Shown: piece after piece, positions 53,111 through 64,000 of the stretch
Position numbering within the stretch: position 1 is the first letter of the stretch
Layout of the letters: each line of letters opens with the position of its first letter
NCBI GenBank assembly: GCA_039000515.1
Contig: JBCFYV010011164.1
Span: 51,127,192-51,191,191 of the forward strand
Direction of reading: 5' to 3'
Length of the DNA: 64,000 bases
Origin: Timema cristinae
Lineage: Eukaryota > Arthropoda > Insecta > Phasmatodea > Timematidae
Notes under the pieces: model-generated
Told to the model about the DNA's origin: nothing
The model's database searches: none
The model's input: the letters and a program-made list of their open reading frames with translations, nothing else
Translations under genes and position numbers: made by a program

Positions 53111-54521
53111 GCGCCTGTGCTGTGACTTAGTTTTACATTTATTTCTCCCAAACCATCCTATGTTCAGTTTAGAATACATGCCTTATTTAATACATGTTTG
53201 TTATACTCTTAGTGTAGTTTGGAACACACCGTTTTATTTCATTCCTAGGGAAAGAAACGATAGTATTCAAATTGTATATACATGAAAAGGCAAAAAATTG
53301 ACTTAGTGTGTTTTGGAATCCACCTCTTCAAATACAGTATGACTCATCTAAAGATTAAATAGAGCTATAATACTAACAATTATGTGATTGTGTTTTATGT
53401 TTATCATTAGACATGGGTCACCATTTGTAAAAGTTCAAATTTTTGTGTTTGTATCTTTGTATAGACTTTGATTTAGCTTACAAATGTATGGGCATAATTT
53501 CCCCTCTATGACATTGTTCAATTAAACTTTTACCTATTATAATGTGTGTTGAAATACAAAACAATAAACTATTTTAAAGGATTACCAATGTTTTCTTTTC
53601 ACTGATACTGTTATTTTAAAGTCACCCTTATAATCCTCTGTCCTTAATATAGTTTGGGTAATAAGTAAAAAAATTATTAATGATGAGACATGTAAAAACT
53701 AGATAGTTTAAATACTAGTTTTAAAATATCTAGGAACACAGAAACTGAAATGTGTTACTATATTTGTTTATTATGTTTGATTAGCAAACATAAAACAACT
53801 AATGTTTGTAGAAATGTGCAAGCAGACCAGCATTTACCAGATAATAGTATATTTTCTTATAATAGTCTTTTCCTTTTCTTATTTTTTAATTAGCAAAAAA
53901 TAAATAAATAGCAAAGTTAAAATATAATTATTTATTTAGCACACTTTTGCACTAAAGGCGTAGTTCGGCGGCCCACCGCTCAAGCGCTGCAAATCGTGTT
54001 CTAGCTGCTCTACAGAGAGTGTCCATTCTATATATTCTTTATCTATGATCGTGAATTCGTGATAAATTCATAAATTCATAATTCTTAGACAAAAACTAGT
54101 CGATACTCGATAATATTAATCGATAGGGCAGATACTCGATATTTACAACTAGTCGATTAAATATGTTGATTTACTTACAGCAGCTTTAGCAGTGTCTGAT
54201 TGCAGTACTAAAGAGCTTTCGTAAGAAATATTCGACATTTCTTTATCTATGGCTTTGGCTGTTTTTATGAAATTTTGTTTGAATCTTAATTAACTAAAAA
54301 GTTTATTTTTTAATGTATTTTATAGCTCACCTAAATATTTTAAAAGCTATGGGTTTTTTTTGCAAAGGCAAAAATGGGGTTTATTATTTTGAAAAACTAA
54401 ATTAGTTTTCTTTCATTATTTAACCACTAATTTGGTTACATTTTGCATGTGTTTGTAAGCTGAAATTACCAAGTTAAACGTTTATCACGAATCCATTAAC
54501 TTGACTCTGTACGAGATTATA
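53111..54521. other. AT-rich intergenic sequence
   Basis: CGGCGGCCCACCGCTCAAGC (53967-53986) is related to the patch upstream of the P-type gene (41548). TATATATTCTTTATCTATGA at 54031-54050 has an inverted counterpart near 55490-55515, so 54.0-55.5 kb may be an older element that later received the 54522-55465 insert. Confidence 0.35.
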
Positions 54522-55465
54522 AAGTCCGTATCACACGACACTAGCTCGTACTTGAAATCCGGCCTGGATTCACTAACGGGAGCAAATCTAGCTAGCACGT
54601 CATCATCTAGCGCCGTGTGAATCAGAAAAAGTATACTGGTTCTGCCACTTGGTACTGGCTACCATACTAGTTGTGAGGATAGAACACGTGCTATTTTCGT
54701 ACTAGTTTCGACACTAGTCTGTGTAATTCAACCAATCATGCAGGCTGAGACTGTTGTGTAGAGAAATGGTATAAATGACGCCAACATGGTCATCGGATGT
54801 GATTTTGTTGTTGGCAGAAAATTATTATAAACAACCTTGTTTATATAATACCAAATTGCCACAGTATGACAATATATTTAATATATATAAATTTAATTTA
54901 AAACATGTCATCTAAAAACGACAAACTGTGTTCCAGACCCAATTTTAATCTAAATAAACTTGATAGCATGCCAACATTGGGCGTTTTTTTTTTAGAATAT
55001 AAAGTGTGCGTAGGCCTAAAAAAGAACATTTGTGTATCAAGGATACTGTACTTGGACACCCATGGGCTTAGGGGCCTCTGACTACAATGTAAATAAATGA
55101 ATACAAATTTAGGGAGATACTAAACGTTTGTGTCACCCCGAATGTATATTACCTAACCTCCGAATGAATCATATTTAGCATCCTGAGACCATTATTTCGT
55201 ATTTCCCAACCGTTCCCGTGTATATATTCTTTTTCCTACGCTGCCTCTCATAATTTTCAATATCTTTATTAGTTATTAATTCAGCTGCTGCACTCAAAAT
55301 TAATCTCTGACATTCGATAAATATTTGCACTAGAACCTAGTACCAAACTAGCGGCGTGTGAATACTCTAGTCCCATTTCCATTGTACTAGCTAGTATACA
55401 GATATCTAGGTGCTAGCTAGCACACTTGATTTCTAGTATAAGCAAGTGTCGTGTGATACGGGCTT
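54522..55465. mobile_element. DNA transposon/MITE, 944 bp, with long terminal inverted repeats
   Basis: Left end AAGTCCGTATCACACGACAC and right end in reverse AAGCCCGTATCACACGACAC match at 19 of 20, continuing with weaker complementarity (CTAGCTAGCAC-type words on both sides). No coding capacity. The target duplication cannot be fixed by eye, so the superfamily is open. Confidence 0.78.
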
Positions 55466-56159
55466 AGTTTGGAAATTGGAATCACTTCCTTATCCATAGA
55501 TAAAGGATAATATAGATCGATATCTCCCATGTATCGAGTATGAACAGTTTTTAGTACTAGCAGAGGTTGTAGGCGGTACTAAAAATCAAACCTGCCCAAT
55601 AGCGCCACATTCAAATGTATTGTTGGCGGGTTTTGTTGTTGTTATAATTGCTTTCATATTACTAACTAAAACCAGGAATTATACCATGTAAATATATATA
55701 TTTAATTTTAAATATTTAAAGTATATGCCTTTTGTAAGTAGTTAGAAGTATATAATTGTATATATATTTATATAAATATTATAATAAATTAGAATATATT
55801 TATATACTTTTTAATAACAACCGACTAAAAGCAACAGTTTATATGTCAACCAAGTAGATGCATTTAAACCCACGAAACAAATGAGGGAAAATAGGGAGAA
55901 AGATAAATATAAATAAAAAATCAGTGCACTCCATAAAAATTTGACTTGGGGTTTTTGCCCCCTTGTCGTAACTCACCTAAAAATGATAGAGAAGTGATTT
56001 CTTCACTCAAATTGTTCTGATAAAATTTACTTTATAAAAATAAATATATATATTTGGGGGATCCTGGCCCCTTACCATAATGCCTCACCTAAAAATGATA
56101 GCTATGGCATTTCTTCATTAAATTAGTTGGAATAGAGAGGAAATGTTATTTCTACACTA
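55466..56159. other. AT-rich intergenic sequence
   Basis: No gene recognised. CACCTAAAAATGATAGAGAA (55976) and CACCTAAAAATGATAGCTAT (56087) mark a small duplication of about 110 bp, again partly at 56549. Confidence 0.45.
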
Positions 56160-56466
56160 AAATATTATTATTATTACTATTATTACTATAATTCTACACT
56201 AAAATATTATTATTATTATTACTATTATTATTATTATTATCATTATCATTATTACCACATCTTACTACCCGTTTGGTTTATACGAACTTACGCTAATGTG
56301 TAATAGTAGGCTTATTGCGAGATGAAATGGAGGACCTACAGTTTAACGTGGAATCCGAACCACGGTGGAGGCCTGGCATTCCCCACATTCACAAGTTGTG
56401 ATTAATACACGTCTTGTCAGAAGTAAAGGAAGGGTTTGGCAATGAGATAAATCTGTGCCAGGACCG
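56160..56466 (-). mobile_element. SINE family B with long ATT tail
   Basis: On the + strand the (ATT)n tail at 56160-56255 precedes ACCACATCTTACTACCCGTT, CCACGGTGGAGGCCTGGCAT and the body up to AAATCTGTGCCAGGACC; the tRNA head is truncated. The long ATT tract is the element's 3' tail, not an independent microsatellite. Confidence 0.8.
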
Positions 56467-58681
56467 TTCACTAAAATAGTTTAGATAAACTGCACTTTAT
56501 ACAAATCTAACTTTGAGGGACTTCTGCCCCATGGACATAGCTTCTCACCTAAAAATGGATGAGAACATATTTGTTAGAATTCGGGTAAGGTGTTCTGTAG
56601 GATAATTTGGACACACACAAACATATGAGCCATATTGGTGATGAAGACTCACTTCTTACGAACAAATGACTATAAGCATCACTATCTCAGTTTTCATGGC
56701 AATCATTTGAGGTGGGGATGTAGGGGACATGAAAAAATTCCAGTGTTTTTTTTAGTTTTATATAAAAAAAAATTTTAGCCAAATAAAAATATATTACTTC
56801 AGTAGAAACATACGAGTTAATTCTTATTCACATGGTGATACCAACAGTTTTTAAATATATCTCAAGAGCATAACGGCATTATCTAATAAACTTTTTAAAC
56901 GAATGAAAAAGTTTGTGAGATAATGCTTTCATTTTCTTTACAGATATTCAACAACAGCTGTTGATAGTCCTATGTGAAAAAGATTTATATCCATGTTTTT
57001 ACTGAAGCAATATTTTATTTATTTGGGTCAAAAAAGTATTAATGTAAAAACTAAAAACAACCATGGACTTTTCTCACACCTTCTACAATCCTGTTCCCCT
57101 TGAATACATAAAATAATGTAATATGTAGCCATTCAAAGGTAGTACGTGTCCTCTTCATTTTGATTATATTGTAATGTTCTAGAGATCGGAGCTCTTATTT
57201 CTTGCTTCAAGCCAGTAAAAACTGTAATATATAACTATTTTGAGGTAGCAACTGCAATTTCTTTAGGTACTGTATTTTAATATTTAATGAAGAATGAAAA
57301 TAAGACCAAATCAAGTTTTCTCGGTCTCATTGTATTTGTTCACTAAATGGGCTCTATTGCTACAATTTTACATAAGTCATAATCTAGAAAGAGTCACTCA
57401 GAATGGGGAAAGAGTGACTAACTACTAAGATTACTTAAAACTAAAATAAGTACAAAGTTGAACACTCTGAGCACCTATTTGGGATTCAAACATTCATTCA
57501 GGCTTCAGAGACTGCCTGACATGAGAATATTTTTGTTTTTAAAATTAATATCTAGATCTCAACAGTGATAAATAAAAATAAACTGTCAGTTGGGGTCTCA
57601 ACTCCTGACCCTGGAGCATGTCTGGCCTCTTGTGACGTAATTTTGTCGGAGACTGAGCGCTGCGTGTAGACTTTGTAAGTACCCCACTCACCATGGCCAT
57701 CCATAGGGACGGTTGATGGTTCAGCTCCCCCACCCCCACCCCAAATAATTAACTTTTCAGTGTGTTTATAAAATGAAAGTTAAATTCCTTACTAATATTA
57801 TTCACCTTTAGGCTCCTACCATGCAGATCTCCCCGCTCCCTGAAATAAAACTTTGGTTACGGCAGTGCCTGCCATAGAGTGTACAACCGTAATTACGTTA
57901 TAAACTATTTTGAAGAGACCCTATAATATTGCATTGCTGTGCCCAGTATTTTACAAGGCTGGTTTCTAATCTTCACGATTCAGCTATTTAAAGTTAGATC
58001 TAAAAAAATAATACAATTGGATTAAATTAGATCTACAAAAATATTAAAATTGTAATAAGTCAAACAAATCATTAAATCATGCAAATACAAAACTATGTTT
58101 CAATATTTTACTATGAACTAGTCTGTTAGTGGCATTAAATAAAAAAGTAAGAACTATACTAACAAATATGAATAAGTAAATCATGTCAAATCATTTAAAC
58201 ATAATCCGCAAAGTTTGGCGGGCCGCTGATTTAATGGCCTTAGTTTATCTTATATAGGATGGGAAAGCACAGTGAAAGTGCTTTCCCCTTTCTGCCTTCA
58301 GTCCATTTGGCGGAGATTTAAACCTCAAGCAGATGCCACTTCTCCCCAATCTAGTACATTCAGATAGTGTGAGAAACATAACAAATTATGTGTAGCCTTA
58401 TTTAAATTTCTTTTAACTTAGTTATGATAGTTATTATGTGTAGTCACAAAACTATCAGACCTAGTTAATACATATATTTGCTTTTCATCCTTGCCTTACA
58501 TAGAACCAGTAAAACACTATGCTTAATTGTGTCAGTAGCCCACCCATGCTGCCAAAAGTCATTGAAAATTAGAATAAGCAATAATGGCGTAAATACACTT
58601 TATCAACCTTCAAGAGAACTACAAGATCAATCTTGAGCAACATTTTGTCATTTCTTATAATTTTTTTTTTATTCAGCGTAA
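56467..58681. other. AT-rich intergenic sequence
   Basis: No gene recognised. On the - strand CACTGCCGTAACCAAAGTTT followed by TATTTCAGGGAGCGG (57829-57875) is a transposon-end-like motif shared with 38868-38908. Confidence 0.45.
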
Positions 58682-59195
58682 TTAATTTGCACTTTCTGAA
58701 CCCCAGGTTTTTTCTTCTTCTTTGGCCACCGGCTTACTAGGCCTGTCGTGGCCTATACCTGGGTAGCGAGGCTGCCACCTATAGGTTCCAAGGTAAATCT
58801 TATTGTGGTGGTAGCCTTCACTCACTGAGGCCTCTTCGTCCCCAACCCCCACACTCTCAGCCCACCAAGCTGGGAGCCAACTGGCCAGGCCCTGTTTCAA
58901 GCTTGTTGGTTTTGGCCCTGACCAGCCTCCTACCCTCGTCTGCACCTGACCTGGCTTCCACTGGGGTTTTACCCAACCTCCACCAGACTGATCAAGCCCC
59001 GGGGTACACCACTTGGTGGTGATGACAGTATTGAGTAGGAGAGGCTAAGCGGGACCCACTAGGTAGGCTCCTTGTATTGTGCATCACTACCTTATATATA
59101 TATATATATAATGGTGGAGAGATAGAAGAAGATAGAGGCATTTTTTTAAGAGGAGCCGGCCACAGGCTGAAAAAAGTTGATGATGATGAGCGCAA
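58682..59195 (+). mobile_element. GC-richer segment ending in a LINE TGATGA tail
   Basis: 58700-59060 is richer in G/C than its surroundings; the - strand is open for 87 codons (58682-58945), probably by chance. After a TA run (59092-59110) comes GAAGATAGAGGCATTTTTTT and GGCTGAAAAAAGTTGATGAT, the LINE 3' end also seen at 49690. Likely a 3' LINE fragment in + orientation. Confidence 0.4.
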
Positions 59196-59199
59196 GTGT

Positions 59200-59450
59200 G
59201 CAGGTCTGAGGTAAGTTCAAAATGAGATATCTCAACATTTCCAGAGGATACAGGTTACATGACTATGTAGGGTTGTTGTAGGTACCTACAATTTCAAATA
59301 TAGAAACTGTGGTGCCTTAAACGTGATGATTTTATGTGGGCTAGTTACAGGGTTGATGTAAGTTCAAAGTCAAATATCTCAACATTTTCAGATGATACGG
59401 GTTCCACGACTATGTAAGATTGTTGTAGGTACCTAGTACCATGGGGTTGA
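59200..59450. repeat. 148-bp period tandem duplication, two partial copies
   Basis: AAGTTCAAAATGAGATATCT (59213) and AAGTTCAAAGTCAAATATCT (59361) head similar blocks, each followed by ACGACTATGTAAGATTGTTG-like text and TTGTTGTAGGTACCTA. Confidence 0.75.
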
Positions 59451-60020
59451 CACTGGGATAGTAAAATTTTGTATGATGTTTCTTCCCTTCTCCCCCTTGC
59501 CAATATTCTTCATGTAGTGCTCACATATTTGTCTAGAGCTCGCACCAGTCAAAATATATTTGACTCTTTTTCATTAATTTTAATTAAAAATCCTTTATTT
59601 CTATTTTTTCCTGTATTGAAAATGTATTTATTTTCAACATAAATTTTAATTTTTATTAAATACATATTTATTTTTCTTCATCATGTGAATTTTGAAATAA
59701 TTTTAGACCCACCGAACACATTACCAATATTTGACTCCATATTAACATATTTTTCATTGTGTTCTTTAGTTAAACTATATTTTTGTTATATAGATTGGTC
59801 TCCTTTTGACTTATTTTGCGTTTTCAAATTCATTTGTATTATTTTCCAGGATGTTTTCTCCTTAGTTAATATTTGTAATTAGTGTTAATTTTCAATTGTT
59901 TATTATATGTTTGGTTTTTTGTATTTGAATATTTATATTTTGACTTGTATTGACAGTGGAATTTATAATTAGCGTATCTCAGTCTCACTTAGTAGTTTTA
60001 TTTACGTTAATATAAAAACC
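59451..60020. other. AT-rich upstream region of the THAP segment
   Basis: No convincing gene or promoter element. Confidence 0.4.
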
Positions 60021-61464
60021 ATGCTAGTCGTCCACAATTGCTTTGGGACAGGATGCTACGGATCTTCCATGATAAATCCTGGCTTGACATTTTTCCGATT
60101 TCCAACATGGGACAAATTGAGGTAATCTTATTTATGTTTATTATATTTTTTAACTGCCGAGTATGATACAGTTATTAATTAAGCATGATTACCTTGTGAT
60201 TCCTGGCTCACTAAATAGTACACCAGTACAGTAGTGTGCTGGGATTTTTTATTTTATTTATATTTTTTAATATAAATACACACAAGATAGTATGGTTACT
60301 ATGATATTAAAATAAAATGGTAAAATTAATCTCTATAGTTAAGTTACATATATTAAGGAAAAAGTATTTTAATATATTATAACAGTTAACATTTTTATTA
60401 TTATTATCCATCCCAAAGGAACAAAACATAATCTCTTGGATATAAATGACATATTTTTAATTAAATTATGAAATTCAGTCAACACTCGATAATTCATACT
60501 AAAGGGGTCGGGGGTCTGTTCGAGTTATGAAAAGTCCGTCTTATCGAGGGAAAATAAAGTTGTGCCTAAAAAATTAAAACTTATATTTATCTAAAGTAAT
60601 ATACTTTAATGTGACGAGGTAAACTATACATATCAGATAAGAGACATACACAAATAACACAGTTAGGTATTCAAATGGGGAAGGTTGACATTACAATAGG
60701 CCTATAGTACTACTGGCAAATTATCTATATACTGTACTGACCTATTTCAGTAGACCTAGGCCTATTACACAAGCATGATGGTGATTGGTTTGCCACTGTG
60801 ATGATATTTTGCTTAGTAGACCTAGGTTTGAAGAAGCTGTCAATATTCTTCTGTGAATATTTTTGGTGTTGCTTCTTATTGATGATTTGTGAAATTATTG
60901 AGCTCTTCAACGCTCGTTCACAATTTGTGAATGTGTGGAATGCCAGGCCTCCACCGTGGTTCGGATTCCACGTTGAACTGAAGGTCCTCTATTTCATCTC
61001 ACAATTACGCTACCATTGCACATTAGCGTATGCGCACATAACCTGAATGGTAGTAAGACACCGTGATAATAATAATAATAATAATCATAATAATAATAAT
61101 CATAATATAGGCAATACATTCTTTTATGAGTCAATTTAATGGCATATAACACAACCGGGGAGTAAGACATGGTGCTAAAAAAGAAGAAACAATAGTTCTA
61201 GTTAACAGTAGGCCTATTATTTGGTTCATGATTGGCAATACTTATAGAAGAAATTATTTGTTTGTTTACAGTTTGAGGAAATAAAATATAAACACTAGAC
61301 TATTGGTTAATTTTTCCAGGTATCTGAAATGGGTAGACGTCTCCAAAAATCGACTCTTGATGGCCCATAGAGAGAAGTTTATTTATGCACACACTTGTGC
61401 ATCTCATTTTGATGTGAGTCAATTTTGGACACCTCTGCAGGACAAGCTGGTACATAAAGCATAA
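60021..61464 (+). CDS. THAP-domain coding segment, two exons
   Basis: THAP domains are C2CH zinc fingers that bind DNA in transposases and in host regulators. Exon 1, 60021-60121: MLVVHNCFGTGCYGSSMINP then GLTFFRFPTWDKL and two bases of Arg; donor GTAATC. Exon 2, 61320-61464: acceptor TTTTTCCAG, YLKWVDVSKNRLLMAHREKF then CASHFDVSQFW and a stop at 61462-61464. The joined 81 residues contain C-x4-C, the conserved Trp, C-x2-H and Phe at THAP spacing. The usual closing AVPTIF-like motif is absent; the reading ends LVHKA. Either the gene continues by splicing before that stop to exons outside the window, or it is truncated. The intron hosts a SINE. Function unknown. Confidence 0.65.
60919..61105 (+). 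mobile_element. SINE family B, 5'-truncated, in the THAP intron
   Basis: Starts at the body (CACAATTTGTGAATGTGTGG), CCACCGTGGTTCGGATTCCA, tail CCTGAATGGTAGTAAGACAC then ATAATAATAATAATAATCAT repeats. A second tail-only fragment follows at 61141-61180 (GGGGAGTAAGACATGGTGCT). Confidence 0.8.
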
Positions 61465-63425
61465 ATTGTTGAGGGCTAGTTTACTGATGAGTGATTTTTT
61501 TCAAAAACTGGAAATATTTTAAAACATGCTTTAACAATTTGTTTCAAAATTGGTATCTTGGGCCTTAAGCCTAATCATTGTGTTTGTGGTAAAAAGTTGT
61601 TTAAGTGTATTTTACTGATGCTTGATTTTTCAATAATAGTTATGATACATTTATATATGATTGTGTTGTATCGTTACTTAATGTATTTGGTAGTTTTCAA
61701 TGGGTTTGCAGATTTACCATGGAAATTCATATAAAGGGGTTTTGTAGCCCTCCATTACCCCGCTAAATTGAGAGTTGACTTTTTTTTATATCTATTACAA
61801 TATGGTAGGGTTGAGGGTGGCGGTTTATTAGAGAAAATGCACCTGAATCAGCGAGGGAAATCACATGCTAATTTCATTATTGTAAATTTTTATTCACGAT
61901 TTGTGTGGGCTACTTAGTCTATAGGCCTACAGTACATATACAATAATTAAGATTGGTTAACATGTTTTTAAATCAAGTAAGACATTGTAGATAGGCCCCA
62001 CCACATTTAAACTAAAAAAAAATGTATTTTTGGTATTTACACTTTTTTTCTTATTTCATTCCGTTTAGGGAATACAGCAAATATAATCAATTTTTCTTTC
62101 TAGAAAATGTATGTCATTCATTTCTCATCCGTTTTCAAAATAATTTTTAAACATGTGTTTAATTACCACTCTTTCATTTCTAAAACTTTCTTTAAAACAA
62201 AATTTTATGTCCCTATAATTATATTTATAATATCTATTAGGTGTCTGGAAAAATGAAAATTTCCTCTGGAAAACCTGGAAAAAAGAAGGAATTTTGTAAT
62301 AAGAAAATAGTGGCAACCCTGTTGTTACTAATTTTTTTAAACTCCTTGTCGAACTAGAGCTACATACAAAACAATTCCCGAAGTGATAAAAAACGTACTC
62401 CCAAACTAACTTACCAAGTAAAAATATATTTAAAAAAAAAACTTACCATGAAAAATGTTTAAACCATGTATTGACTCTATAAAAATTAACTCAACATTCA
62501 AGGGATTTAGAATTAAATACCTACTGATAAAGATCAGCCCAGTATGTTGTGAAAGTTTGTGCCAAATACAGTTGAAAATAGTTCAGGAACTAAGAGTTTC
62601 TCAATCTTTACTTGATAAAGACTTTCCAAGGATTAAGCAAAAGTATTTAACAAATTTATCCCAAACAATCCTCAAAAATAGACATCTAACTTGTATTTGA
62701 AGATTAGAGGATTGATACTCTCTTTTTACTTTCTCGCTATCTTACAGGTAGAGAAAATATGGTGATCATAAAAAAAAAATCGAACTCAAGATTTTGATGA
62801 ATCTTGACGTTTCATAACTCCCTGGATCTGAAAAAATGATTTTGAATTTCAGTCGGTCTGTCTGTACCTCCAACTAGACCCTAAACTATTTTACTGATCG
62901 AGCTAAAAACTTGGTATCTAGGGTTTTCATAGGGTTGACCTGAGAGGTTTTTGGATTTGGATATCTACCCCTAAAATTAAGGGTAGTTTACTGAAGGAGG
63001 AAAAAACTGGCTATTTTCATTTTCCCATGAAAACTTTTTTAACAGAAGCGTTAATTTCCGTATTTCTGCAACTATTTGAGATACTAAATAACTCATCATT
63101 GCAAAATTGTAGTACTATTAAAAATAAAAAACTTTAATTTGACATTTTCTAAAACCAACAGTTTCTGAGATATTGGCGAATATAGTCTATTGATACAATT
63201 TTATGAGTTTTAGTTGTAAAGAGATACTGCGGGGTTCCGTACCATTTATTTTTATTGGTTTCCGAATGTTTTCAAGGTTTGACCTCATTTTTTGTCCATG
63301 ATATCCTTGTGATTCCTTGATAACATAGAAGTGTTCAAATTAACTTTGTCTTAATGTCTTTTTTAACGGTCTTCTACCCTTCAAGGCTTTGCTCATTTTA
63401 TTACATTGGTGGGGGAGGTATAATT
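61465..63425. other. AT-rich intergenic sequence
   Basis: No gene supported. A transposon end in reverse (CAGGGTTGCCACTATTTTCT, 62303-62322), related to the MITE at 29582, has no partner found nearby. An 81-codon frame at 62455-62700 is unrecognised. Confidence 0.45.
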
Positions 63426-63429
63426 TAGT

Positions 63430-63560
63430 TTAAATATACCCTTTTTTGCATGGAAGGGGAGGGTAGAAATGCTTAAGAAAATTTACAGCTAGTTTACCAG
63501 ACTGGTATTTGAATCCCGACCTCATCACCGGCGAACCAAACGAGCATACAATAAAGACTG
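63430..63560 (-). mobile_element. SINE family A fragment
   Basis: TTTGCATGGAAGGGGAGGGT, AAATGCTTAAGAAAATTTAC and TGGTATTTGAATCCCGACCT in reverse correspond to the family A body and B box. Confidence 0.55.
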
Positions 63561-63807
63561 CACACCTGTCGATAGCCTACTTGTTTTAACTGCAGTAAAT
63601 TAGGTTTTATAATTGTTAATTTCTCTTTGAATTTTACACCTTCTCTAACGCCATTGTAACCTCTTTAAATAATTTAACTCAACAGACATTTCAACCCCCA
63701 CCTCCCCAGCCCTGAAACAAGTGAGTGAGCAATTGGTTGGAAACAACTATTCTATCGCTAATTAAACAAAACAAAATGGTTAACAGTTGTTTTATTACTT
63801 GATTATC

Positions 63808-64000
63808 GGTGACCTGATGGTCTAGGGTAAGGTGTAGGACTTCTGTGTTGGGGGTCTGGGTTCAATCCTTGGTCCCGGCACAGATTTATCTGATTACCAA
63901 ACTCTTCCTTCACCTCTGTCTGACAAGACTTGTATTAATCACAACTTGTGAATGTGTGGAATGTCAGGATTCCACGTTAAACTGTAGGTCCTCCATTTCA
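63808..64000 (+). mobile_element. SINE family B, cut by the window end
   Basis: GGTGACCTGATGGTCTAGGG head, TGGGTTCAATCCTTGGTCCC B box, CACAGATTTATCTGATTACC body; the window ends at GGTCCTCCATTTCA, before the tail. Confidence 0.85.

Noticed and set aside
56160..56255. Independent ATT microsatellite
   Set aside because: It directly adjoins the 3' end of a reverse-oriented family B SINE whose other copies also end in AAT repeats, so it is that element's tail.
58682..58945. An 87-residue - strand protein
   Set aside because: No recognisable family; the local GC-rich segment ends in a LINE tail on the opposite strand, so a chance frame in repeat DNA is more likely.

Overview
The window reads as animal nuclear DNA, most likely arthropod and plausibly an insect. 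The evidence is an AT-rich, intron-rich background, GT-AG introns, tRNA-derived SINEs, and DNA transposons of the pogo, piggyBac, hAT, Harbinger and P/THAP groups. I cannot name the genus. No bacterial-style operons, rRNA or free-standing tRNA genes are present.

Region 1 (about 2.6-28.7 kb, + strand) is the 3' two-thirds of a golgin-97 (GOLGA1) orthologue. Eight exons join with perfectly consistent splice phases into 550 C-terminal residues: a long coiled coil, a GRIP domain split over the last two exons, and a tail that starts KMSWFGS as in golgin-97. The protein tethers vesicles at the trans-Golgi. Its introns are unusually rich in minisatellites (60, 26, 37, 44, 56 and about 30 bp periods, plus a 159-bp duplication). 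They also hold SINEs, LINE 3' ends, a 615-bp hAT-type MITE and a piggyBac element with TTAA target sites. A decayed pogo transposase, split by a SINE with visible target-site duplication, lies upstream (1-1188).

Region 2 (28.9-37 kb) is a transposon graveyard: a 358-bp piggyBac-type MITE, a 267-bp MITE, and a complete but mutated 3.2-kb BED/hAT-like element with 11-bp inverted termini and a 5-bp target duplication.

Region 3 (37-49 kb) holds a THAP half-domain, an 8-copy 94-bp array, and the second main gene: a nearly intact five-exon P-element/THAP9-type transposase (41971-47670). All its introns are phase 1. Its D-D-E residues and C-terminal domain are visible, and one homopolymer frameshift is the only lesion seen. 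Its first exon has been duplicated in an apparently exact 219-bp tandem repeat.

Region 4 (49-64 kb) is mostly AT-rich spacer with SINEs, a 1.5-kb inverted-repeat element, a 0.94-kb TIR element and another two-exon THAP-domain coding segment (60021-61464).

At least four tRNA-headed SINE families occur. Families A and B have different heads but nearly the same 3' tail (GTAAGACGCGGTGCTA then AAT repeats), which suggests one shared LINE partner. Single-base deletions concentrated in some arrays hint at incomplete polishing of the assembly, so single-base lesions should be read with caution.
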